From: Neoceratodus forsteri
Lineage: Eukaryota > Chordata > Ceratodontiformes > Ceratodontidae
NCBI GenBank assembly: GCA_016271365.2
Contig: CM028130.1
Span: 468,133,501 to 468,197,500, forward strand
DNA: 64,000 nucleotides
Reading direction: 5' to 3'
Numbering within the stretch: position 1 is the first letter of the stretch; each line of letters opens with the position of its first letter. The notes under the pieces were generated by a model that was given only the letters and a program-made list of their open reading frames with translations, did no database searches and was not told the origin of the DNA. The position numbers and the translations under genes are program-made. Positions 44,760-54,861 of this stretch are shown piece by piece.

Positions 44760-45630
44760 CCCATTTTAACATGGTAGGAGTCAGGGTAGAGGCACGGGGG
44801 GGACCAGAAGTAAGAAAGGAAATGGGGTGCAGGGTGATCACACTGAATGCAAGGAGCATAGTTAATATTTCAGCTGAGTTGCAGGGTCTCCTGGTAGTGG
44901 GGAAGGTGGACATTGCAGCCATCACAGAATCGTGGGCCACCCAGTACCAGGACTGGGATATGATGATCCTGGGGTATAGAATATTCAGAAAGGATAGAAC
45001 TACAGAAAAAGGGTGTGTGTGGCATTCTATGTACAAGAAGGGATAAGATGTATAAGGGAGGGAGGAAAGGGAGGAATGCAGAACAGAGGCTCTATGGATG
45101 CAGTTTCAGGACTCGAAAGGTAGGACACCGAGGATGGGGGTAGTATATAGACCACCAGTGCAAGGGGATGACCTGGATAGAGAGCTAGCTGAGCAAACCA
45201 GAAGAGTCTGTAGGAAGGGGAACACAGTGGTGGTGGGGGACTTCAACCTACCTGGGGTGGATTGGAGCATTCCAACCAATATGACTGCAAGGGAGCAGGT
45301 CGTACTAGATGTACTTCAGGACAGCTTCCTGTTGCAGTTGGTTTATGAGCTGACTAGATTTGAGAGGATGCTGAACCTGATACTTTCAAATGAAGAGGCT
45401 GTAAGAGAACTGGGGGTGGAAGACCCTTTGGCTGGGAGTGACCACCACTCAGTGTGGTTCACTCTCTATATGGGTAGTGAAACAGGGCATATGTGGACCA
45501 GAGTGATTGACTTTAAAGGGACAGAATTTAAATGGATGGGGAAATTTGGGGTAGGTATCTGGCAGGAATTCAACCAGACATGGATGCTAGTCAAAAGTGG
45601 GATATTATTTAAAAAGGTCTGACAGAGGCC
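44760..45630 (+). pseudogene. CR1 endonuclease domain
   Basis: 44,771-45,046 reads CRVITLNARSIVN (Asn) and IAAITESWATQ (Glu); 45,098-45,622 reads GVVYRPPVQGDD, TVVVGDFNLPGVDWSIP, LDVLQDSFLLQLV and LAGSDHHSVWFTL (Asp/His). All catalytic motifs are visible, split by one frame break near 45,050. Confidence 0.88.
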
Positions 45631-47583
45631 ACTGGGACTTGTACAAAGACACAGAGTAAGAAGGGAAGTTCAAAGAAGCACAGTTGGTTGACCCGTGAGG
45701 TTATGGAGGGGTTGTGAGCCAAGACGAAGGCATTTTTGAAACTCAAGACATTGGGAAGAGGGGTTGACAAGGAAGAGTTTTTGAAGAAGTCCAGAGAGGT
45801 TACCAGGCTAGTCAGAATGGCCAAGGCTTCAAGAGAGCTGAGACTGGCACAGGGTATTAAGGAAGGAGAAAAGGACCTCTTCAGATGCATTAGAGAAGGA
45901 AGGAAGGAAGAACAAGGACCAGATTGTGAGGATTAGGAAGGATGGAGGGTGGGTGGAAATGGGGGTGGAGCAGGCAGAGGCATTAAATGAATACTTCTGC
46001 TCTATGTTCACGAAGGAGAAAGGGCGGCAGATACCCCCAAGGGAGGGGTGGAGTGGGTAGTGGAGGAGAGGAGGTGACTGAAGTAATGACTACAGAGGAC
46101 AGGGTTTTGTAAGGATTAAGGCCACTAAGGGTGGACAAAGCCCTGGGACTGGATGGCATTCACCCTAGGGTGCTCAGAAAGCTGGCGGAGATCCTGGCAG
46201 GACCACTGGCTGACCTGTTTAATACCTCCCTGGACACAGAATGCATGCCACAAGACTGGAGGATAGCCCATGTGCTGCCCATTCACAAGAATGGCCCTAG
46301 GGATGAACCAAGCAACTACAGACCAGTGAGCCTCACATCAATTGTGGGGAAGCTCATGGAGACAATCCTAAAAGAGATACTAGTGACCTTTTCTGAAGGA
46401 CGATGGTCTCCAGGACAGCCAACAACACAGGTTTGTCTCAGGCAGATCCTGCCTGACAAATCTAATTGAGTATCATGACTGGGTGACCAGGGAGCTGGAC
46501 AGGGGCCATGCAGTGGATGTCCTGTATTTGGACTTCAGCAAGGCCTTTGATTCCGTGCCACATGGGAGGCTGGGGGGAAGCTGGAATACATAGAAGTGGG
46601 AAGGAAGATGGTCAGATTGATTGTTAACTGGCTGAATGGAAGGCAGCAGAGGGTGGTGGTGGTGGGGGAACTCTCATCACCGAGGGAAGTGACAAGTGGG
46701 GTGCCACAGAGATCGGTACTGGGACCAGTGCTGTTTGGGATATACATAGCTGATATCTCACATGGAATTTGGAGTAGAATCAGTCTGTTCACTGACAAGA
46801 TGAAGATGGGAGCTGTGGTAGATGACATTGAAGGGTGGAAGGGGCTGCAGGAGGACCTGATCAGACTACAGGAGTGGTCAGAAACATGGCAGTTGGGGTT
46901 CAATGCCAAGAAGTGCAAGGCACTGCATTTCGGAGCTAGGAACCAGGGGAGGAGCTATCAGCTGGGAGGGGTGCTGCTGGAAAGAACCATGGAGGAAAAG
47001 GATCTAGGGTGCTTATAATGTTCAGCATGAAAAACTCAGCTCAGTGCAGGATGGCAGCAGCAAAAGCCAGCAGGATGCTGGGGTGTACAGCGCAGGGAAT
47101 CTTCTCCAGAAATAAGGAAGTGATCTTTCCTTTGTACAGATCTCTGGTCAGATCGCACCTGGAGTACTGCATGCAGTATTGGCGCCCATTCCTGAAGAAG
47201 ACATCAAATTGCTGGAGGTGGTGCAATGCAAGGCAACCAGGATGATCCAGGGATTGAAGGGAAAGTCCTACAGGGATAGATTGGACAAGCTGAACATGTA
47301 CTCCCTGGAGAACAGAAGGGATAGTGGGGATAGGATTGAAACCTTTAAATACCTTAAGGGAATAAATAAGGCTAATGCAGAAGGGATTTTCCAGTTTAGA
47401 AGAGGGAGGGAATATGAGAGGGCATCAGCTGAGATTGGAGGGGGAGGATTCAAGAGGGAAATCAGGAGACATTTTTTCACTGAACAGGTGGTGGAGAGGT
47501 GGAATGCTCTGCCTGAGGAGGTGGTATCCTGTAAAATAGTGGGCAGCTTTGGGAGAGGTTGGGACATGGTGAGGGGCTTGTGA
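45630..47583 (+). pseudogene. CR1 reverse transcriptase and C-terminus, catalytic box lost
   Basis: 46,131-46,469 reads LGLDGIHPRVLRKLAEIL, AHVLPIHKNG and SNYRPVSLTSIVGKLMET. Near 46,530 an adjacent frame reads LYLDFSKAFDSVPH (palm A). 46,596-47,018 reads WLNGRQQRVVV, RSVLGPVLFGIYIAD and SLFTDKMKMGA, where the catalytic FADD is replaced by FTDK. 47,009-47,583 is the C-terminal half (RSHLEYCMQYW, RDRLDKLNMYSLENRR, VVERWNALPEEV). Dead by sequence. Confidence 0.88.
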
Positions 47584-47701
47584 TGAAGAGGGGTGGGAGG
47601 TGGGGCAGCAGCAAGTTGAAGGGCTAGCTGCACAATCCGGCAGAATCAATAAGCCATAAGGCCTGCTTCTGCTGGCATTTTCATATGTTCATATGTTCAT
47701 T

Positions 47702-48400
47702 TGTCCCTAGGAATCAAGTTGCTACCCCAGATCCCTGAAGTACTGTCACATGTGCCTGGTAATCTAGTGCTCCTCCAGATCCATGAGATACTGTCACGTG
47801 TTCCTGGTAATCTTGTGTTCCCCCAGATCCCTGGGATACTGTCACATGTTGCTCATAGTCTAGTGCTCCCCTAGATCCCTGAAATAGTGTTCCATGCCCC
47901 TGGTAGTCTAGTGCTCCCCCTGATCCATAAGATTCTGTCATATGTCCCCTGTTCTCTAGTGCATCCACAGATGCCTGAGATACTGTCACATCTCCCTAGT
48001 AATTGAGTGCTTCCCATAATTTCTGAGATATTATCACATGTCCCTGGTAATCTAGTGCTTCCTCAGATCCCTGCAATACTGTCACATGTCCCTGATAGTC
48101 TAGTGCTCCCCCAGATCGCTGAAATACTGTTACATGTCGCTGGTAAGCAAGTGCTTCCACAGATCCCTGAGATGATGTCACATCTCCCTGGTAGTCCAGT
48201 GCTCCCCCAGATCCCTGAGATACTGTCATATGTCCCGGGTAGTCTAGTGCTCTCCCAGATGTCTGCGATCATGTCACATGTCCTTGGTAGTGTAGTGCTC
48301 TTCTTGATCAATGAAATACTTTCACATGTCCTTAATAGTCTAGAGATCCCCATATCCGTGAGATACTGTCACATGTCTCTGGAAATCTAGTGCTTCTCCA
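47702..48400. repeat. 48-bp satellite array, block D
   Basis: About 14-15 units between the CR1 and the solo LTR. Ends 'cttctcca', in phase with the restart at 50,208. Confidence 0.95.
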
Positions 48401-50207
48401 TGTAACCCCTAGGTGGCGCTATCCCAAGGGCTACTACCCCTTCTCGACTGACTACTGACAGGTTGAGGGGCCTAGGTCCAATGGCGAGTGCCCCCACCCA
48501 GAGGTCAGGGTTTGCAGTAGTTAAACTAACTTGGTCACAGCCCTCTGGGACACTGTAACTCCCCTTTCTTCCCACTAGTGGCCCACACAATGCATCAGGA
48601 ATATCTTCACAATGTACACTTAACCCCAGGACCATCTCTGTCGACTGGATGCTGGGGACCCCCTATAAAACAAGATGATACAATGCAAAAGCCACAGTGC
48701 AATACTTTAACATAAATGACTACCTCAGACAGAGTAACTTTGCTGAAACAAACAGATCTGATTTATTTAAGGAGCTGTAACAAGGAAGGGGGAAATCAGG
48801 TTAATTAGGTTAAACACATTAATGAGCATATTCAGAGTCCCAAATTGTCACTTTCACTGGGTACCCAGGATGGGGGGGCGGCTAGCCAGGATCGGTGCAG
48901 CTGGTTGGGGCCCTGTGATAGAAAAACACTGGCACAATACCCAAATTGTAATCCGGAGCCGGTTGGCTCAGTTTGTGAAGAAATAAAAAAAATAAAAAAA
49001 CAATTAGATGATACACTTGCAATTCAATAAACAGATGGCAGGGAGCTACCCTGCTTTATACTCACAAACTCAATGCTGGGAACTGGATGGAAGGCAGATT
49101 GTCCTGGATTGCCAGGAGGAGCAGACCATGTGGACAAGGTCCCTGTGACTGGACCCCACTGCAGTTTACAGCAAATGTATGTAGTCTGGATTAAGCTGGG
49201 GTTTACTTCCAGCCTCATGCACTCAATTCACTGTACAGGGGATTTGAAACACGATTCCCCACAAGTACTACACACATTTATATGTAAAAGGAAAGTACTA
49301 TACCAGGCAGGCTGCTTCTCTATCCCGATCGCAATTACTGCACAATACCCGGGAGAACACACAGCAGATTCAGTTCCTGACAGACCAAACGCGATTCAGC
49401 AATTTCTCCAGTCTTCTACAGGGTGAGCCTGGTTTCTACTCTTCAGATCTCCTTGATTCTCCTCACAGGTCGGATTCAGTCCGAACGGGCGTTTGCACAA
49501 GCTGCAGACCGAAACTTAGGGCTTAACACACGTTTCCGGCACTAAAACTACACAATGAAGAAGCACACAGCTCCTTGTCTCTTCACTGACCAAACTGATC
49601 TTTTCAGTAAACAGAGCCGGGCATTTCTTTTGAGTTCCTCCCAGTTCAGTTGGCTGGTCTGGCTGTCACCCACAATAAACTCCCCCTGTTGGTGCAAAAA
49701 GGCACCGAAGTCCAAACTACAATTCCCAGAGGCATCTGCCATACAGTCCCATTGTGGCTGGCTCAACTTAAGAGTCCAAGTTCTGATTTGCCAGCAACAG
49801 GCTCCATTTTAAAGGTCCCCCATGCTGATTTGTCCAGTTCAGCAGTTCAATTCCAACACAGAGTGGAAATACACACAGAGTCCCAGCTGCAATAAAACAG
49901 GTTAGATTAACTGCAATCTCACAGGCAAACAGTTGCAGCTTTCAGATGGGCTCCCTTTGCACTCTTAGCGACTGCAAAAACAGAGCGAATTGGCAGCAGC
50001 CTGGGTGGGATTCAGGCATTAGAACACACAGTCCCCCCTCCTCAATTAATTATGGTCACAAGCAGGCAGCTCTTAAAGAGACAGTACCAGAGGCTCTAAA
50101 AGCACTCACACTCAAGCAGCTTAAACGCTGAACACCTCCAGACTTGGAGCATTCAAGCAAGCTCCTGGAAGACTTCTGGGAACCCCCATTTGTGGGGGGA
50201 GGTTACA
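48401..50207 (-). mobile_element. Solo LTR of the same Gypsy family
   Basis: 1,807 bp with the same ends as the complete element (plus strand TGTAACCCCTAGGTGG ... GGTTACA) and alignable blocks along its length (ggtggcgctatcccaaggg, gggtacccaggatgg, cagggagctaccctg, cagtccccc). More diverged from the two LTRs at 15-31 kb than they are from each other. Flanked by a perfect TCCA duplication (48,397-48,400 and 50,208-50,211). No internal region: it formed by LTR-LTR recombination. Confidence 0.92.
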
Positions 50208-51225
50208 TCCAGATCCCTGAGATACTATCACATGTCCCTGGTAGTCTAGAGTTCACCCAGATACCTGAAATAATGTCACGTGTCCCTGGCAATCTAGTGC
50301 TCCCCTAGATTAATGAAATCCTGTCACATGTCCTTGGTAGTCTAGATATCCTCAGATCCCTGAAATACTGTCACTTGTCCCTGGTAGTCTAGTGCTCCCA
50401 CAGATCCATGAGATACTGTCACATGTGCCTGGTAATCTAGTGTTCCCCAGATACCTGAGATATTGTCGCATGTCCCTGGTAATCTGGTGTTCCACCAAAT
50501 CCCTGAGATACTGTCACATGTCTCTAGTAATCTAGTTGCTGCTCCAGATCCCTGAAGTACTGTCACATGTGCCTGATAATCTAGTGCTCCACCTGATCCC
50601 TGAGATAATGTCTCATATCCCTGGTAATCTAGTGTTGCCCCAGATCCCTGGGATACTGTCACATCTCCCTCATAGTCTAGTGCTCCCACAGATCCCTGAA
50701 AGACTATCCCATGACCCTGATAGTCTAGTGCTCCCCGAGATCAATGAGATACTGTCACATATCCCTAGTAATCCAGTGTTCCCCCAGATCCCTGAGATAC
50801 TGTCACATGTCCCTAGTAGACTAGTGTTCCCCCAAGATTCCTGAAACACTGCCCCATGTCCCTGGTAGTCTAGTGCTTTCCCAGATCCCAGAAAAACTGA
50901 CATATGTCCCTGTAATCTAGAGCTTCCACAGATCCCTTAGATACTGTCAAATGTCCCTAGTAGTCTAGTGTTCCCCAAGATCCCTGAAATTCTGTCACAT
51001 GTCCCTGGCAGACTAGTGTTCCACCAGATCCCTGAAATACTGTCCCATGTCCCTGGTAGCCTAGTGCTCTCCCAGATTCCAGAGATACTGACACATATAC
51101 CTGGTAATCTAGTGCTTCCACAGATCCCTGAGATACTGTCACATGTCCCTGGTAATCTAGTGCTCCCCCAGATCAATGAGGTACTGTCACATGTATGAGA
51201 TAATGGCACATGTCATATGGTCCTG
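50208..51225. repeat. 48-bp satellite array, block E
   Basis: About 21 units continuing block D in phase. Peters out near 51,200 with a shortened unit, where L1-type sequence starts. Confidence 0.95.
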
Positions 51226-51493
51226 TGTTCGGTCCTCTTTAACATGTTCATTAGTGGTGCCTGGCCAAGAATCCAGCGATGGCCATTAACTGTTGGTTTG
51301 GGTCTGGCTGGTACAATATTTCACAACAGCAGAATAATATTTGAAAGTTTCATGAAACGATCACAAGTGGATTTATTCATTAAGTGAGATTTATGGCAAC
51401 TTCCAAAGCTGAAAAAGTCCATCTACACTAACCTCTGAGCCTACAAATTGATCTCAAAGTACTGGGCCAGACATGAGGACCAGGGCACAAAGC

Positions 51494-52031
51494 ATGGCGG
51501 CAGAATCGAGTAAAAAATAAAGAGAAGGGGCTGAATGGATGAGAACAGCCTCTGTCATCCTTAATTGTAAATTTGTAGCAAGAAATAAAGGCTGGGTTTG
51601 CAAATATCACTGCCCATCTCACACATTTGCAAGGAGTAGTAACTGGACTGGCAGAAACAACGGCCATCCACGGTAATAGGCTGGACAAGGCAGAAAAACG
51701 GATTGGAGAGCTGGAGGACATAGTTATAGATGCATCAAGAGATCGATCCAGATTAACTGAAAAGGTGGAATATCTGAGTGACAAAGTGGATGATCAGGAG
51801 AATCGGAGCCGCTGATCAAATATTAGGCTCATAGGAATGCCAGATGGAGTGTAAGGCAAGGAAGGAGGCAAACTGATTCAAAAGTTAACTTGCAACTAAA
51901 CTGGGCATGGCTCCAGAGGCCGCTACATTCAAGCTGCAAAGAGCTCAGCGTACAGGTCCGAAACCCAAACTGGGGGACAGACCCCAACATTATTTGTTGA
52001 AATATTTGTGATATCCAGAAAAAGAACAAGG
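51494..52031 (+). pseudogene. L1-type ORF1, N-terminal part
   Basis: ORF1 is the RNA-binding chaperone of L1. 51,627-51,815 reads a coiled coil (LDKAEKRIGELEDIVIDAS, TEKVEYLSDKVDDQENRSR) leading to the 'ENRSRRxNxRIxG' signature (here a TGA, then SNIRLIGMPDG). Then an RRM-like stretch with TLFVEIFVISRKR before the CR1 junction. The ATG at 51,494 (MAAESSKK then TAA) may be the original start. Confidence 0.75.
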
Positions 52032-52077
52032 CCTTGTCCATTTCCTCCCCCATCTCAGGGGGAGGAAATGGACAAGG
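52032..52077. repeat. Perfect 20-bp inverted repeat at the CR1 5' junction
   Basis: CCTTGTCCATTTCCTCCCCC (52,032-52,051), a 6-nt loop ATCTCA, then its exact reverse complement (52,058-52,077). The right arm is CR1 endonuclease sequence (EEMDKE); the left arm lies at the L1 side of the junction. Confidence 0.95.
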
Positions 52078-54592
52078 AAATGACAGAAGGCATCCTTGGG
52101 ATGGCAGAAAAAGGGGAGATATTGCTGATGGAGGACCTGAATATGGCAGATGTTAACAGGAGCACCTTTGCTGCAGACACGTCCAAGGGCAGGGCCATTC
52201 TCAATGTCCTACAGGGGGCATGCCTCTGACAGCTAGTTTTGGAACCCACTCTGGAGGGTGCAATCTTAGACCTGGTACTCTCAAATGGGGATGGAGAGAG
52301 GATCTCTGATCTTGAAGTGGGTAGCCATCTGGAGAACAAGTGACCACCAAACAGTGTGGTTCACGATAAACTTAGCTGTAGAGTCAAGCCACACAAAGTG
52401 AAGGGACTGGACTTAGGAGGGTGATTTTGTCAAAATGGGAGGTGCCTCAGAAAAGCACTAGCAAACAGGCAAGAAGGTGGGGTGGAGCAACAATGGGGAA
52501 ACATCAAAACTACCATCACAGAGGCAACAAGCCTTTGTGCGAAGCAGAAAAACAAATCAAAACGAAAGAAAAAAACACTATGGTTCTCAAAAGAAGTGAT
52601 GGGGAAGGTAAGGGAGAAAAAGATAGCATTCCGGAAGTATAAGGAAACACAGAAGGTGCAAGACAGAGAACTGTACCAGTTAAAGCAGAAGGAAGAAGGG
52701 AAGACTGTCAGAATAGCCAAGGCCCAAACCAAGGAAAAGAAAGCCGACTCGGTTAAGAAGGGGGATAAAATCTTTTATAGGTACATTAGGGAGCAAAGAA
52801 AGACTAAGGCAGGGATACTGAGGCTGAATAAAAAGGAAGGTGGTTGGGCAGAGAGCGACAGTGAAAAGCAGGGATACTGAACAATACTTCTGCTCAGTAT
52901 TCAGTGGAAAAGCAGGGAGATACCTAATCCAGTCAATAGAAGCACTCTGGATAGGGGGGTTGGTATTAGTCCTTTCACAGAAGAAAGGGTTCTGAAAGAA
53001 CTCTTAAAACTGAAGGTGCATAAAGCAATGGGGCCTGATGGGATTCATCCCAGAATTCTAAAAGAACTAAGGGAAGAACTAGTAACACAACTGACTACCT
53101 TTTTTAATAAATCTTGGGAGGATGGTGTGGTACCTGAGGACTGGAGAAGGGTGAATGTGATTCCCCTTCACAAAAGTCGGAGCAAGACAGAGGTAGGAAA
53201 CTACAGACCTGTCAGTTTGACCTCAGTGGTAGGGAAAATGATGGAATCACTTCTAAAGGAAAGAATTGTTGAGTACCTAGAGGCCAGTGGGGCACAGGAC
53301 CAAATGCAGCATGGATTCACAGTGAGAAGATCATGTCAGACAAATTTAATTGATTTCTTTGACTGGGTGACCAAAGTAGTAGACCAGGGAGGGGCAGTGG
53401 ACATGGCCTACCTAGACTTTAGCAAGGCATTTGACACAGTCCCACACAAAAGATTAATAAACATATTAGCCAGCCTGGGAGTGGGTCCCAGGGTGGTAGC
53501 CTGGGTAAAACACTGGCTGGACAACAGGACACAGTGGATAATAGTAAATTGAGTCCACAGTATAGAAAGGAGGGTTACTAGTGGGCTACCGCAGTTTGCA
53601 ATATTGGGGCTGGTCATTTTTAATTTCTTTATAAGTGACATTGCAGAGGGACTGGAAGGGAAAGTATGTCTCTTTGCAGATGACACAAAGATCTGCAACA
53701 GGGTTGATACGCAAGGTGGGTTGGAAAGGATGAAAAGGGACTTGGCAAGGTTGGAGGAATGGTCAAATGTATGGCAGCTTAGATTCAATGCAAAGAAGTG
53801 CAAAGTAACGCACCTGGGAGACAAAAACCCAGGGGAAGAGTATACAATGGGGGATGAGATACTGACAACAACAAAAATGGAAAGGGACCTGGGGGTAGTC
53901 ATATCAGATGATCTAAAGGTGGGCAAGCAATGTAAAAAGGCAGTAAGGAAGGCTAGGGGATACCAGGATGCATAGGGAGAGGCAACACCAGTAGAAAACA
54001 GGAAGTTATTGGCCCTCTGTACAGACAGTTGGTAAGACCACATCTGGAGTACTGTGTACAGTTCTGGAGACCCCATCTCCTCAAAGACATGGACAGAGTG
54101 GAGGCTGTCCAGAGGAGGGCAACTAAAATAGTGTAGCGTCTGCACCAGAAGACATATGAATAAAGACTAAAGGATCTTAAGATGTACAGCCTCAAGGAAA
54201 GGGGGGGTATGATTGAAACTTTCAAATACCTCAAGGGAATCAACAAAGTCCAAGAGGGTAGCATCTTTCAGAAAAAGAGATGTGCAAGAACAATGGGGCA
54301 CAATTTGAAGATAGAGGAGGGACGGCACAGAGGTAATGCGAGGAAGCATTTCTTCACAGAGAGGGTTGTGGATGCATGGAACAACCTTCCTGAGGAGACC
54401 ATAGAATCAAAAATAGTGGGGAATTCAAGAATGCATGGGACAGACATAAGGCAATTCTAGTGGGGGGGTAGGAGGAAGTAGGCTGTTGGTTAACTAGGAT
54501 CTGCAGCTTATCCGTTAGGTAGGGAAACGGGCAGACTAGGTGGGCCAAGCGGTCCTTATCTGTCATCAAATTCTATGTTTCTATGTTTCTAT
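52058..54592 (+). mobile_element. CR1 LINE inside L1 ORF1
   Basis: 5'-truncated CR1 from mid-endonuclease to the tail TTCTATGTTTCTATGTTTCT. Its 3' UTR has the GGGCAGACTAGGTGGGCCAA block shared by other CR1 copies here. L1 ORF1 coding resumes after the tail. Confidence 0.9.
52060..54460 (+). pseudogene. CR1 ORF2 (partial endonuclease, RT, C-terminus)
   Basis: 52,058-52,229 is a diverged endonuclease piece (MAEKGEILLMEDLNMADVN, usual GDFN lost). 52,482-52,880 is the linker (TLWFSKEVMGKVREKKIAFR). 53,016-53,552 is a clean RT block: MGPDGIHPRILKELREELV, VNVIPLHKSRSK, NYRPVSLTSVVGKMMESLL, MAYLDFSKAFDTVPHKRL. After a TGA, 53,604-53,975 has VCLFADDTKICNRVDTQGG, RFNAKKCKVTHLG and ERDLGVVISDDLK. 54,182-54,460 is the C-terminus. 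The best-preserved CR1 RT here; it has a TGA near 53,550 and several frame breaks. Confidence 0.9.
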
Positions 54593-54861
54593 ATGACTGG
54601 GATAACAGTAAAGTATCTAGCTTTCAGGACTTTAGCCAGGACCTACAAATTAAAAGGCAAAAAATCTCTGGTGTTAAAACTAAACTCCACAGACTTGGTT
54701 GGGAATTCGGCTTGATCTATCCAGCTAAACTGAGAAATTTGTGCCTAGGCCAACCACCAAAAATATTTGACAAAACATTTAAAGCCAAAAACTATGTTCG
54801 CACAATGGAGTCTGCAACTGAGGGCAGAGCACAGAATCGAACCACCAGACCCGCTCGCTAA
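54583..54861 (+). pseudogene. L1-type ORF1, C-terminal part
   Basis: Reads SSFQDFSQDLQIKRQKISGV, TKLHRLGWEFGLIYPAKL and FDKTFKAKNYV, the conserved C-terminal domain of L1/Tx1 ORF1 ('FxDFSxxlQxkRxxfxxVkxxLrxxGixYgLlYPAKLrv'), ending at TAA 54,859-54,861. It completes the ORF1 interrupted at about 52,031. Confidence 0.82.

Larger units (their letters stand above)
44718..47701 (+). mobile_element. CR1 LINE inside the satellite
   Basis: About 2.98 kb from endonuclease to the 3' tail 'catatgttcatatgttcat'. TGTC occurs on both sides (44,714-44,717 and 47,702-47,705), at most a 4-bp duplication. The satellite continues in phase on the right (tgtccctagg). Confidence 0.88.
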
